Assembly (NCBI RefSeq): GCF_004331685.1
Contig: NZ_SJSM01000017.1
Location: 1 to 64,000 of the forward strand
From: Pedobacter hiemivivus
Lineage (GTDB): Bacteria > Bacteroidota > Bacteroidia > Sphingobacteriales > Sphingobacteriaceae
Direction: 5' to 3'
DNA: 64,000 nt
Shown here: positions 51,556 through 61,504 of the stretch, in pieces
Numbering within the stretch: position 1 is the stretch's first letter
Layout of the letters: every line of letters begins with the position of its first letter
Made by a program: the position numbers and the translations under genes
Notes under the pieces: model-generated
Databases searched by the model: none
What the model was told of the DNA's origin: nothing
The model's input: the letters and a program-made list of their open reading frames with translations, nothing else

Positions 51556-54093
51556 TTACTTAGCAATCCCTGTTTTTTCTGCTATAAATTTGGAGTCAAT
51601 CATCCAATCCAGTTCCTGAAAATGAATTCTGGTTAGTTTATCTAATCCCGTCTTTTTAGCGGCATTTCTAAACATTAGTTGTTGTTTTCTCAGCTGATCT
51701 TTAAATAAGCCTTTTAAATCGGAAACTGTAAATTTATAGGTGCCCAATCCGGAACTAGTATTCATCTCGTTCTCTACAAAAGTTTGTTCCAGTAACCTGT
51801 ATACATATAATTTCTGCAAATTTCTGCGGTAATAGTCAACGTTAGTCCCATTACGGGCTTCTTTTAATATCCTTGCATCTAAATCACTAAAAAGATCTGT
51901 CAAGGTATACGTTTTAACTCCGGAACCGTTGTGTTCATTGCCCCACAATTTCATGATCCTATTTCTCATGATTACCGCATTAATGGCGCCTTTTTGCAAA
52001 TTGTTCAATTCCGCGTCAAAATTAATATCCAGTTTCTGCGCGAAATCCGGATTACTGAGCCATACAGGTGTATCAAACAACTCATCGTTTACAAATTTAA
52101 CGGCTCTTTTTTGTATGGAATAAGGCACTGGCTCATATATTGAACCCGACTCTCCATTTACTTTAACGGTATGATAGATACCACCTATATTTTTAATCAC
52201 GTGGCCAAGATAAAGTTGGTATTGGTCCCAAACGCCTGCATAACCACCATGTAATTTACTTTGATCCGCATCGGGAACGGTTACCCATTTACCAACCTGT
52301 GGCATGATCCGTTTTAGATTCTTAATTCCATAAGTACTTGCTTTAACAGCATCATCGCCTAAATCTTCATTTTGCGATCTTGGGTCAAATGGTTCCGACT
52401 CAGTACCAAACCACAAACGCTTATTGTTATTAATAGAATCAGTAGCCATTTTAACCAGCATTTTCTGCTCCTGCTCTGGCGTTTCAAATTCAGGATGCCA
52501 GGTATAAGCCCATTTAATGGCCCATTTATCGTAATCACCAATTCTCGGGAACAAACCTTTCTCAGTAATTTTATCTTCAGGCTGTGCTACATAATTAAAC
52601 CTCGCATAATCCATAATAGATGGCGTATGTCCATGGGCTTCCACCCAAGCTTTATCTCTTAGTTTTTCTACTGGGACAGTTGAGCTTGAACCAAAATTAT
52701 GTCTCAGACCTAAAGTATGGCCCACTTCATGAGAAGATACAAAACGAATTAAATTACCCATCAAATCGTCATCAAAAGTAGCCTTTCTTGCTCTTGGATC
52801 TGTAGCACCAGCCTGCATCATATACCATCTTTGCAATACAGACATTACGTTGTGATACCAGAAAATATGACTCTCGATGATCTCACCACTACGTGGGTCA
52901 ACGGTACTTGGCCCCATTGCATTAGCAATTGCTGATGGTCTGTAAATAATAGCAGAATGTCTTGCGTCATCAATACTCCAGGTACTGTCCTGTTCTTTTG
53001 TAGGAGCCTCCTTTGCAATTATTGCGTTTTTAAAGCCAGCAGCTTCAAATGCTTTTTGCCAGTCATTAACACCTTGAATCAAATACGGAACCCATTTTTT
53101 AGGTGTAACCGGATCTATATAGAATACAATTTGTTTTGCAGGTTCCACCAGCTCTCCTTTTTTATATTTCTCTACATCTTCTGGCTTAGGTTCCAGTTTC
53201 CAACGATTGGCGTAGGTAGTAGTCTTTACTCCTTGTGGATCTGCATCAAAGTCTCTAAACGAAGTGGTAAAATACCCCACACGTTGATCTTGTAAACGCG
53301 GTCTCATTGGTTTCTCATCCAGCAAGACCATAGATGAATTCAGTTCAATGGTATAACTTGAGCTGGCCGGATTTAACCCCGCGCTATATGTTTTAACCGC
53401 CCTTATCTCTAAATTTTTAGGGTAGCTATGCACAAAATCAATATAACTTCTGTCATTTTGTTGCCCCGCCATTCCGGCCCTGTCTTTAAATGCTTTACGT
53501 TCAAAATAAAGAATGTCGTTGTCACTGTTTAAGAAATCTGTTACATCCACAACTGTTGCTGAAGAATCTTTGGATAGTGCCAGCATTGGAAATACCGCTG
53601 CAATAGCCTGGATATTGTTTTTCTGTACACTTGCGAACATACTTGTAGTACTGTCTTTGTTGTATTCAGAAAAAGAGATTCTTCTTAAAAAGATCTTTTT
53701 GTCACGGCCTTTTTCAAAACGGTATACCGTTTCGCCAATCTGGTCCCCGGCATAACCATTGGAACCGTTACGCATATCAGCAGAAGCCTTGGAAACCCTG
53801 TTTACAAAAAGGATCTCCCTGTTTAGGATGGCGTTAGGAATTTCGAAATAATACTTATTTTCCTTTTGGTGAACGGTAATAAAGCCGTTTTGGGTTTTTG
53901 TATTTTTTGTGATCACCTCCGAATAAGGTTTTAAAGTATTGACCTTTTTAAGGCTATCTGCGGTTTTCTTAGCAGGATCTATCACCGCGACTTTAGCCGC
54001 AGGGGCTTTTTTTTTGTGCAGTAGTGCACAACCGGATACCAGTGTTGCCGTACTTAACGCACAGTAAAATAATGTTGATTTCAGTTTAAACAT
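51556..54093 (-). CDS. Zinc-dependent metalloprotease lipoprotein (DUF5117/DUF5118 type)
   Basis: An 845-residue exported protease. The N-terminus has a lipoprotein signal (LKSTLFYCALSTATLVSGC, lipid-modified Cys near 22). The catalytic site is HEVGHTLGLRHNF near residue 455, matching the metzincin pattern HExxHxxGxxH, with a candidate Met-turn in PSIMDYARF about 35 residues later. The N-terminal DUF5118/DUF5117-like regions precede it. The C-terminal third is an uncharacterised helical region. It lies downstream of the MutS-like genes (58-nt gap), on the same strand as the SusCD pair, which such proteases often accompany. Probably periplasmic or surface-attached. Confidence 0.9.
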   Translation of the reverse strand: MFKLKSTLFYCALSTATLVSGCALLHKKKAPAAKVAVIDPAKKTADSLKKVNTLKPYSEVITKNTKTQNGFITVHQKENKYYFEIPNAILNREILFVNRVSKASADMRNGSNGYAGDQIGETVYRFEKGRDKKIFLRRISFSEYNKDSTTSMFASVQKNNIQAIAAVFPMLALSKDSSATVVDVTDFLNSDNDILYFERKAFKDRAGMAGQQNDRSYIDFVHSYPKNLEIRAVKTYSAGLNPASSSYTIELNSSMVLLDEKPMRPRLQDQRVGYFTTSFRDFDADPQGVKTTTYANRWKLEPKPEDVEKYKKGELVEPAKQIVFYIDPVTPKKWVPYLIQGVNDWQKAFEAAGFKNAIIAKEAPTKEQDSTWSIDDARHSAIIYRPSAIANAMGPSTVDPRSGEIIESHIFWYHNVMSVLQRWYMMQAGATDPRARKATFDDDLMGNLIRFVSSHEVGHTLGLRHNFGSSSTVPVEKLRDKAWVEAHGHTPSIMDYARFNYVAQPEDKITEKGLFPRIGDYDKWAIKWAYTWHPEFETPEQEQKMLVKMATDSINNNKRLWFGTESEPFDPRSQNEDLGDDAVKASTYGIKNLKRIMPQVGKWVTVPDADQSKLHGGYAGVWDQYQLYLGHVIKNIGGIYHTVKVNGESGSIYEPVPYSIQKRAVKFVNDELFDTPVWLSNPDFAQKLDINFDAELNNLQKGAINAVIMRNRIMKLWGNEHNGSGVKTYTLTDLFSDLDARILKEARNGTNVDYYRRNLQKLYVYRLLEQTFVENEMNTSSGLGTYKFTVSDLKGLFKDQLRKQQLMFRNAAKKTGLDKLTRIHFQELDWMIDSKFIAEKTGIAK

Positions 54094-54151
54094 TTTGGTT
54101 GTTATTGTTTTTGTAATTGATGTATTAGATTGAATTGTTTTTATCGTTGTA

Positions 54152-55474
54152 TTATCCTATAATTTCAAGGATCTTTTCATTTTCAATGATCATCATCCCA
54201 TGCCTATCACTGCTAATGCCCTGTTTTGCACGATAGGTGTATACCGGAATCTTTCCATGCATTTCTGTAGGCATATAAATAAAACGGATGTTATCACTGC
54301 GCTGTCCTAATGCCTCCCCCACCTCCACAATGTGTGTAGAGATAATGAAAAAACAATTGCGGTGTTCTGCAAATACCTCAGAAACGGCGAGCGTGGCATC
54401 ATAGGCATCTTTTACATTAGTGCCTTTAAACAGCTCGTCGAATATGACCACCAGGTTTTTAGGCGCACCTACTTCTTCAGCTATCTTTTTTACCCTCAGC
54501 ACTTCTGCATAGAAATGACTATAGCCCATATTAAGGTCGTCAGGAACATTTATGGAGGTATAAATACCATCTTTTACGGAGAACGTCATGGATTTGGCAG
54601 GCACCGGGAACCCCATATGGGCGAGGTAAATACTGATTCCGAACGACTTCATAAAAGTGGATTTACCAGCCATATTTGCTCCTGTTAAAAAGATCACATT
54701 ATTGTCAGCATCCAGCTCAGCCGTATTGGGCACCGCCTTTTCCAGACAAGGATGAAATCCCTCTTCAATATGAAGCACATCTTTTTCGGCTGTTAATGCC
54801 AGTGCATAGTTGAAGCCTTTTGCGCGAGAGACATCGGTTACTGCAATAAAAACATCCATAGCGTGGACTAGCTCAAGAATCACTTCAATTTCATCTCTAA
54901 GGGTGGTACGTAGCAGGTAATCGCACCTTACAGTCTGAAAAAAAGACAGTGGTCCGGCTATATTTACACTTTCAAGCCATTTTAATTTATTACCGTTAAA
55001 AATAAGGTTGGCTTTCTGAAGTTCAGCTGCAAACGGACTTTGAGAATCCTGCTGCAACAGTCCGGAAATGAACCCTCCAATACTGGCAAGCATTTTTATA
55101 GCGGTCAGAAGTCCATTGGCAATCAGATCATGTTCTACCCTTAAGCCCATATAGTATAAAAGCTTACGGCGGGCATTTTGTCCGGCGGCCATCAAAATAT
55201 TGGATGCTGAAGCTCCACTTAAGTAATTCTCTGTTGCAGACAGGGCTTCGGTTTCAAAAGGGAAATCCAATTTCTTACTTTGAAAATATTGAAAGATCTG
55301 ACTGCGTCGGTTAATGTTGGCTACACTGGTTAAAGGCTGTTGGAACATAGATTCCAGTAAATGTTCCGCACCTGCAGTGCGGGTAAGATTAAACAAGTTA
55401 ATTACAGAATTATTCTTGTATTTACCCAACAGGTTTAAATCGTCCAGTGTTTGTTTATCTGTTACAAATGGCAT
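54152..55474 (-). CDS. MutS-like ATPase lacking mismatch-recognition domain (copy 2)
   Basis: A 440-residue protein with only the MutS core/lever region (about 1-240) and ATPase domain V (about 240-430). Walker A is GANMAGKST, Walker B is LVVIFDELFKGTN, and the switch is ISTHIVEV. There is no N-terminal mismatch-binding domain and no Smr nuclease domain as in MutS2. It is a paralogue of the upstream gene: both start with SF/PFVTDKQTLDDLN-type sequence and end with DRHGMMII. Spacing of only 2 nt suggests they are made in equal amounts and may form a heterodimer. Role unknown. Confidence 0.88.
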   Translation of the reverse strand: MPFVTDKQTLDDLNLLGKYKNNSVINLFNLTRTAGAEHLLESMFQQPLTSVANINRRSQIFQYFQSKKLDFPFETEALSATENYLSGASASNILMAAGQNARRKLLYYMGLRVEHDLIANGLLTAIKMLASIGGFISGLLQQDSQSPFAAELQKANLIFNGNKLKWLESVNIAGPLSFFQTVRCDYLLRTTLRDEIEVILELVHAMDVFIAVTDVSRAKGFNYALALTAEKDVLHIEEGFHPCLEKAVPNTAELDADNNVIFLTGANMAGKSTFMKSFGISIYLAHMGFPVPAKSMTFSVKDGIYTSINVPDDLNMGYSHFYAEVLRVKKIAEEVGAPKNLVVIFDELFKGTNVKDAYDATLAVSEVFAEHRNCFFIISTHIVEVGEALGQRSDNIRFIYMPTEMHGKIPVYTYRAKQGISSDRHGMMIIENEKILEIIG

Positions 55475-55476
55475 GG

Positions 55477-56814
55477 CTATCTGGTCTTTTTATTTTTCAA
55501 AATGTCAATAATACCTTCGTTATTGATGATGATCATCCCATGGCGATCTTCAGTAATGCCCTGCTTCAGGGTATAAGTATAAACAGGCTTGGCGCCATCC
55601 ATAATTGTTGGCAGGTAAATAAACTGGACGTTGTTACAACGATCTTTTAATACCGCTCCGGCCTCGATAATGTGTGTAGAAATTACGAACATGCAGTTTC
55701 TTTTACGCGCAAAAGCGGCCGTAAGGGCAACTGTGGCCTCGAAAGCATCTTTCACATTGGTCCCTCTAAAAAGTTCATCGAATATGACAAAGATCTTTTT
55801 TGACAGGGCCAGCTGTTCTGCCACTTTCTTTACTCTCAATACTTCCGCATAAAAATGACTATATCCCATGCTCAGGTTATCCGGCAGGTTAATGGTACTG
55901 AACAAACCATCCATCACAGGGAATACCATACTTTTTGCAGGTACTGGAAACCCAGCGTGCGCGAGAAATACAGCGATACCCAACGATTTCATAAAAGTAG
56001 ATTTACCTGCCATGTTCGCTCCTGTTAGGAAAATGACATTGCCATCCGGATCTACTTCCAGGTTATTGCCAATTGCATGTTCGAGCAACGGATGGTATAC
56101 GCCTTCCAACTTCAAAGTTTGCTGGTCCGCCGGTAATGCTTGTGGAAATACAAACTGCTTAACAGTAGCCACCTTTGCAATGGCGATATACACATCCAAA
56201 TGATAGGCATAATACAAAAGTCTTTGCAGCTGGTCTTTCTTTTTAAAACGCAATACCTTGTCGTACGCAGCAATTTTCTCATAATTCTGCTTTTCTACCG
56301 CAGCCTCTTTAATGATCTGTTGTATTTCCTCGTCTGCAAGAACGCCCTCAATCGTTTGGCTTTCTTCATCGTATGGGGTATTGGCTTTACCCTGGTTTAC
56401 CTGGTCCAAAAACTGGCGAAAAGCATTGAGCAACGCTATAACAGCGGTAACGGCTTTTGCGATTTGCCTGTATTCGGTATCAGTCCCCATAAGGCTGCTA
56501 AATGTTCTGCCCAGCTTATTTTCATCATTCTGCAGTTTGCTACGCTCGTCTGCATTACTGAGATACTGTTCTATCAGGTCAAACCACTCTTCTTTAAACG
56601 GAAAAGCAATCTGAGCGGACTGAAAGAACTGGATGACCTCACTACGCTGATTTATAGCTCCGGCATCCGACAATGGATACCGGAACATTTGCTCCAGGAT
56701 TTCCGCACCCCCACGGGTGCGGGTGCGGTTAAAGAGCCCGAAAACAGAATCGCGTCCTTTTTTATTGAATACATTCAGATCGTCCAGCGTCTGTTTATCA
56801 ACGGAAAAACTCAT
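55477..56814 (-). CDS. MutS-like ATPase lacking mismatch-recognition domain (copy 1)
   Basis: From ATG at 56814 (MSFSVDKQTLDDLNVFNKKG) it has 445 residues; an upstream in-frame start at 56898 would run back into the GldFG gene and is rejected. Domain layout equals that of copy 2: core/lever helices (about 1-250), then the ABC-type ATPase domain with Walker A GANMAGKST, Walker B IFVIFDELFRGTN and STHIIEAG. It begins 18 nt after the GldFG-like gene, so it appears to be in the same operon as an ABC exporter, an unusual place for a MutS homologue. Confidence 0.88.
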   Translation of the reverse strand: MSFSVDKQTLDDLNVFNKKGRDSVFGLFNRTRTRGGAEILEQMFRYPLSDAGAINQRSEVIQFFQSAQIAFPFKEEWFDLIEQYLSNADERSKLQNDENKLGRTFSSLMGTDTEYRQIAKAVTAVIALLNAFRQFLDQVNQGKANTPYDEESQTIEGVLADEEIQQIIKEAAVEKQNYEKIAAYDKVLRFKKKDQLQRLLYYAYHLDVYIAIAKVATVKQFVFPQALPADQQTLKLEGVYHPLLEHAIGNNLEVDPDGNVIFLTGANMAGKSTFMKSLGIAVFLAHAGFPVPAKSMVFPVMDGLFSTINLPDNLSMGYSHFYAEVLRVKKVAEQLALSKKIFVIFDELFRGTNVKDAFEATVALTAAFARKRNCMFVISTHIIEAGAVLKDRCNNVQFIYLPTIMDGAKPVYTYTLKQGITEDRHGMIIINNEGIIDILKNKKTR

Positions 56815-56831
56815 AATTATGTTTAGGTTAA

Positions 56832-59123
56832 CTATCTTCCTCTTCTGCGGATCAAAATGACCAGTCCCGCAGCAATAAGCAACGCCGGGAATCCCCATTT
56901 AAAGAAAACACCAAAGAATGCCCATCCTTTCGTGCCAATACTCAGGGAACGATCCGAAGGCGTATCACGGCGCATATCTATCGGCACTTCACCGTTCGAC
57001 AGCCAAAAGAATGAACCTGCTACCAATAAGAAGTTTGCCGCCTGTACTTCATTACGCTTCATTCCGAGCTCGCCGTTACTTAACCAATCAGCATCACCTG
57101 TAATTAAAATCCGCTGGTCTTTACCATTAACTTTTCTGGATAATGCCAGCACTGTTGGATAAGATTGTTCTACCTCCCCAGCTGCAGGATTTAACTTTTC
57201 TTTCTGATCAATAAAATCCGTGGTTTCCACTTCGTTCCAACTTCCTGTAGAATCCGTACGTAATAAAGGAATCACATTAAATCCTTTGTCGCTGGTATAA
57301 GCAAGTGCCGAAGTAGAAGGCATGGTGATTACTTCTTCTCTTTTCTTCGAATTTTCCAGATAAAAAGAAAAATCAGCAGCTTCTTTTGTAATTTTTGAGA
57401 CCAGGAGATCTGAAGCTAATTTAGGATTCGGACTTACCAATCTGCCTGGGAGAAACTGTACGCCCAACTGTTCTGTAATGGCATTCATCTGTGTTTGTCT
57501 GCCCGGTTCTCCAGCGATTAACAGGTTACCTCCATGCGCAATATATTGGTTTAAGTTTTTCTGCTCTTCTGCTGTTAAAACTAGTTTAGGCTCGGCAATG
57601 ACCAGGATACGAATATTATCAGACACAGGTTTATCTAATTTAATCTCTGCGAAATCAAACCCTTGGTTAATCATCGAATAGCGAAAGGTTTTCTCCTGTG
57701 CTACCATATTATAGCCACGGTCAGTCTTTCCATTACTTTCACGTTCACCGTGCCCGGTCAAAAAACCTACCTTTGGCAAGTCCATTACCAGTCTTTTTAT
57801 TGCAGCAGTAATCTCAGCTTCTGATGGTTGACGACGCATGTCATCATATAAACGGAGAAATGTTTTTTGTCCGTTTTCACGTTCTAATACCCTTACAAAA
57901 CGGAAATTTTCTGGTTCAAGATTTACTTTACCACTAATAGCCGAGTATGGGCTAATCTCAAAGTTCCATTGGTTAAATTTAATCAGGGTATCCAATCGCT
58001 GGGCATCATTCAATTTCGGATACATCCTATCCAGCTGTGGATTTTCTGAATGATGATGATAATACTTATAATCCATCTTGATATCCGGTTTAAACCTGAT
58101 GTATTGTTCGAAATTTTCTACATCATTTTTATAGGAGATGGGAAGAGCGGTATAGCCGGTAGGATCAAGCATATTGCTATAGGTATGGATGCTAAAACCA
58201 CCGGTTAATTTGGCCATTACTTCCTGACTGCTTTTTGTTAAGGTATTCTCTTTGGTGCGTGTCGCATCATAATATACTTTAAGCGATGGCATTGCACTTA
58301 AATAACCAATAAACATGGCCATAAAAAATACCCCTGCGTATTTGGCCAGGGTCAACATCCAGGATGTTTTTTGCCTACTTGCATGCAATTTGATGATGGT
58401 AAAGCCTAAGAAGAGCACAATTACGATGATAAAATACAGTACATCTTCGCTGGTGATCATACCAGAAATAAAGGTGCTGCTGCGCCCGGTTATGGCCAGC
58501 CAATAAGTTACATCACGTACAAATTCAATACTCTGCCCTACATCTTTTACATAACCAAGCAAAGCAAAAATACAAAGGGTACCTAAGGCTGCAACTACGC
58601 TATAAGAAGTTAAGGATGACATAAAAAGACCAATTGCCGCATAGGCACAAGTAAGCAGGTATAAACCCAATAAGCCGGTTAATAAATAGGGGATATCCAC
58701 ATTATCTACAGTAAAAATAGAGAAGATGGCCAGTATCCCTAGAACACCAATCAGCACCAAACCAAAGATCATTAACGAAAGGTATTTACCTAAAATGATT
58801 TGTGTGTTTGTAACTGGTGAAGAGTAAAACAGTTTAATGGATCCGCTGCTGAGCTCCCTGCTCATGATTCCCATGGTTAACAGCGGCATATAGAGGTACA
58901 AATAAGATTGTACTTTGGTAAATACACCTGCCCAGCCTCCAAATGTATTAATGGTGACACTGCTTAACGGCGTATTAATAGATTGTAGCCTAACCAGAAA
59001 ATCGTAGGTCCCTGTAAATCCCATGCATACCTGGAAACTAAATATCACCAGGATTAGCCAGGCAACAGGAGAGTAAAACAGTACCTGAAGTTCTGTTCTT
59101 GCTATTTTATATATTGTTTTCAT
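56832..59123 (-). CDS. GldF-GldG-type fused ABC permease/auxiliary protein
   Basis: A 763-residue fusion. Residues about 1-245 form an ABC-2-type permease with six TM helices (VAWLILVIFSFQVCMGFTG onward; ELSSGSIKLFYSSPVTNTQI is the typical cytoplasmic loop), as in GldF. After a further TM (YAGVFFMAMFIGYLSAM), residues about 280-720 are the periplasmic GldG/ABC_transp_aux domain (LPKVGFLTGHGERESNGKTD; YIAHGGNLLIAGEPG), closed by a C-terminal TM and RRRGR. In gliding flavobacteria GldF and GldG are separate proteins; fusions occur in non-gliding Bacteroidota. It follows the ATPase gene by 31 nt. Confidence 0.9.
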   Translation of the reverse strand: MKTIYKIARTELQVLFYSPVAWLILVIFSFQVCMGFTGTYDFLVRLQSINTPLSSVTINTFGGWAGVFTKVQSYLYLYMPLLTMGIMSRELSSGSIKLFYSSPVTNTQIILGKYLSLMIFGLVLIGVLGILAIFSIFTVDNVDIPYLLTGLLGLYLLTCAYAAIGLFMSSLTSYSVVAALGTLCIFALLGYVKDVGQSIEFVRDVTYWLAITGRSSTFISGMITSEDVLYFIIVIVLFLGFTIIKLHASRQKTSWMLTLAKYAGVFFMAMFIGYLSAMPSLKVYYDATRTKENTLTKSSQEVMAKLTGGFSIHTYSNMLDPTGYTALPISYKNDVENFEQYIRFKPDIKMDYKYYHHHSENPQLDRMYPKLNDAQRLDTLIKFNQWNFEISPYSAISGKVNLEPENFRFVRVLERENGQKTFLRLYDDMRRQPSEAEITAAIKRLVMDLPKVGFLTGHGERESNGKTDRGYNMVAQEKTFRYSMINQGFDFAEIKLDKPVSDNIRILVIAEPKLVLTAEEQKNLNQYIAHGGNLLIAGEPGRQTQMNAITEQLGVQFLPGRLVSPNPKLASDLLVSKITKEAADFSFYLENSKKREEVITMPSTSALAYTSDKGFNVIPLLRTDSTGSWNEVETTDFIDQKEKLNPAAGEVEQSYPTVLALSRKVNGKDQRILITGDADWLSNGELGMKRNEVQAANFLLVAGSFFWLSNGEVPIDMRRDTPSDRSLSIGTKGWAFFGVFFKWGFPALLIAAGLVILIRRRGR

Positions 59124-59154
59124 TTTTTTTTAATATGAGCGAAATCTGTTTGCG

Positions 59155-60084
59155 TTATTTTAATTTTTTCTTGCTTAATTCCGCGAAAACAGTTTCCAGT
59201 GAATTTTTCTCCAATGCTACTTCTATCAGGCGCCAGTTTCTGGCTACACTTGTTTCTACAAGTCGCTCGATTACATCCTGCGCATCTGTAAAACGTAAAC
59301 GATACCTGATTCCCCCAAGTTCCTCCACACCTTCTATTCCAGGTATGGCAAGCAACTCTTCTACTGTAGGACTTGCCACCAGTGATACCACCAGTGTATT
59401 TGGTACAATGTAATTGTCAAATTCTGCCAGTGATCCGGAAAAAATCATACTTCCTTCATTGATCATCCAAATGTGGTCGCAAAGCGCTTGTACTTCCTGT
59501 AGGATGTGGGTCGAGAGGACTACTGTTCTTTCTTCAGCAATCTCTTTGATCAGCCCCCGTACTTCCAGAATCTGGTTAGGGTCTAATCCGTTGGTAGGCT
59601 CATCAAGCACCACAAAGTCGGGTTTATGGATGATTGCCTGTGCTATCCCTACCCTTTGCTGGTATCCGCCGGATAGGTTCCGGATTAAGCGTTTGTTGAA
59701 ATGGCTAATACCGCATTTGCTCATTACTTCGGACACTGCTGCTTTTACCTTTTTTGATTCCATAAGCCTGATATTGGCACTATGGATTAAAAATTCTTCG
59801 ACCGTAAGATCGTTCTGTAAAGGTGGCTGCTGTGGCAAAAAGCCAATATTACGTTTCGCTTTTTCAGGATGCTCACCAAGGTTAATTCCCTTGATCACAA
59901 TGTCCCCGTGTGATTGCTTGATCACACCACACATCACATTCATGATTGTGGACTTGCCGGCGCCATTAGCGCCGAGCAGTCCATAAATTCCATTTTTTGT
60001 AAGTTCGAAATTAATATCGCGTACTGCCCACTGTACACTATAACGATGGGACAGACCTCTAACACTTACGATGGGTTCGTTCAT
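59155..60084 (-). CDS. GldA-type ABC ATPase
   Basis: A 309-residue ABC-2-exporter ATPase: Walker A GANGAGKST (about 37-45), Q-loop IGFLPQQPPLQ, signature LSGGYQQRVGIAQAI, Walker B FVVLDEPTNGLDP and switch LSTHIL. The C-terminal 80 residues form the extra domain seen in GldA/CcmA-type ATPases (GIRYRLRFTDAQDVIERLVE). It powers the GldF-GldG fusion encoded directly downstream. It starts 50 nt after the SusD gene stop, so the whole block from SusC may be one transcript. Confidence 0.92.
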   Translation of the reverse strand: MNEPIVSVRGLSHRYSVQWAVRDINFELTKNGIYGLLGANGAGKSTIMNVMCGVIKQSHGDIVIKGINLGEHPEKAKRNIGFLPQQPPLQNDLTVEEFLIHSANIRLMESKKVKAAVSEVMSKCGISHFNKRLIRNLSGGYQQRVGIAQAIIHKPDFVVLDEPTNGLDPNQILEVRGLIKEIAEERTVVLSTHILQEVQALCDHIWMINEGSMIFSGSLAEFDNYIVPNTLVVSLVASPTVEELLAIPGIEGVEELGGIRYRLRFTDAQDVIERLVETSVARNWRLIEVALEKNSLETVFAELSKKKLK

Positions 60085-60134
60085 ATTTTTTGTTTGTTTT
60101 AATACCAGTAAAAGGATCGTTTGGGCCGATGTAT

Positions 60135-61493
60135 TTATCTCGGATTCTGTACGATTTCGGGGTTTAATTGAATGTATTTTTCTGCAATACGGTAGGTATA
60201 TCTATTGCTTTCAGGTGTAAGTGTATAAGTAACATCTTTAAAAACTCTGGTCACCGTGGTTATAAATCCAGGGTCCTGTCTTAAACGTCTCTGATCAAAC
60301 CAGCGGAAACCTCGTCCTATAAACTCTCTCGTTCTTTCATCAATTACACGGTGCAAAGCTTCGTTACCTGTACTGGCAGTTAAGCCTACATAATGAGCAT
60401 CATCAAAACGCTTTTTGCGTAATTCATTTAACGTGTTAATCGCCGCATCCGGTTTGTCTGCACGTGCTTCGCACTCTGCTTTAATCAACATCATTTCGGG
60501 TACACTAGGGCCAACATATGCGCCATCTACACTTAACCTGTGTTTATAAAAAACACGGTTATTGAAAGGAGCATTTGATTTAGTACGATCGGCAGTATAC
60601 AACTGATACCGCAGGTCATTAAGATCATAAATGCTGATTGTATTTGCATTTATAGGCACATTTGGTAAGTATGATGCGGTACGCTTAAAAAATATTTCCT
60701 CAGGATTCGTTAACCTGTTTGGGAATGTCACATTTGGCGCAGTATACGCTTTAAGGTCAATTAATGTATTTTGAAGTGATAATGCCAGTTCACTATTGCG
60801 TTGTGCCTCAGAAAACTCCCTTGTATTTAAATACGTACGTGCCAGCAAGGCATATACAGCGGTTTTTGAAGGATTTGTGATAAAGTCTGCTCTATCAGCT
60901 AAATCCGGCAAAGCTGCATTCAGATCAGCTTTAATCTGATTATAGATCTTTTGCACACTTACCCTGGTTAAGTCGGTTGTAAACCTCGGCGTAAGCACCA
61001 AAGGCAAACCTGGATCAGTAGCCGCAGTTGCGGGGTCATACTGTTTTGCATACATATTAACCAGCGTAAAATAACTATATGCTCTATGTACCAAAGCTTC
61101 CGCCAATGCCCTTCTTTTTTGCTGATCAGTACCCCCTTGGCTATCCATTACACCATTGATTACAACATTACAGTTGAAAATTGTGTTATAGAACTTGCTC
61201 CATTCATTATCTTCTGCAGCCGCTTCATACATTCTATCTGCCCAGGTATAGGCATTTGCGCTCAACACATTTAAAGGATTTTGCCAGACTACCTCATCTG
61301 TTCCCATATCGTCGCTTGAAAGCACAGGACTAGAATAAGAAACTTCAAAAGTAATACCATAGTTAAGTAAAGCCTGGTAGTCTGAAGTAGCTGATAACAC
61401 TTTCAAATTCTCAGGTGGAATTTCTACATATTTGCGGCAGGCAGCACAGCACAATACAGTACCGCAGATCAGTGTATATAATATTTTCTTCAT
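60135..61493 (-). CDS. RagB/SusD-family nutrient-binding lipoprotein
   Basis: A 452-residue outer-membrane lipoprotein partner of the adjacent SusC. The lipoprotein signal is MKKILYTLICGTVLCCAAC with the modified Cys near 19. SusD-like helical repeats follow (ALAEALVHRAYSYFTLVNMYAKQYDP, typical of the family), then AVYALLARTYLNTREFSEAQ and the C-terminal RagB/SusD domain with VIDERTREFIGRGFRWFDQRRL. Nutrient class is not evident: there are no glycoside hydrolases nearby but there is a metalloprotease, so peptide-derived nutrients are plausible. Confidence 0.93.
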   Translation of the reverse strand: MKKILYTLICGTVLCCAACRKYVEIPPENLKVLSATSDYQALLNYGITFEVSYSSPVLSSDDMGTDEVVWQNPLNVLSANAYTWADRMYEAAAEDNEWSKFYNTIFNCNVVINGVMDSQGGTDQQKRRALAEALVHRAYSYFTLVNMYAKQYDPATAATDPGLPLVLTPRFTTDLTRVSVQKIYNQIKADLNAALPDLADRADFITNPSKTAVYALLARTYLNTREFSEAQRNSELALSLQNTLIDLKAYTAPNVTFPNRLTNPEEIFFKRTASYLPNVPINANTISIYDLNDLRYQLYTADRTKSNAPFNNRVFYKHRLSVDGAYVGPSVPEMMLIKAECEARADKPDAAINTLNELRKKRFDDAHYVGLTASTGNEALHRVIDERTREFIGRGFRWFDQRRLRQDPGFITTVTRVFKDVTYTLTPESNRYTYRIAEKYIQLNPEIVQNPR

Positions 61494-61504
61494 TGTGGGA
61501 CGAA

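Noticed and set aside
56140..56826. 228-codon plus-strand ORF
   Set aside because: Antisense to the first MutS-like gene, which has intact Walker motifs; the ORF shows no domain.
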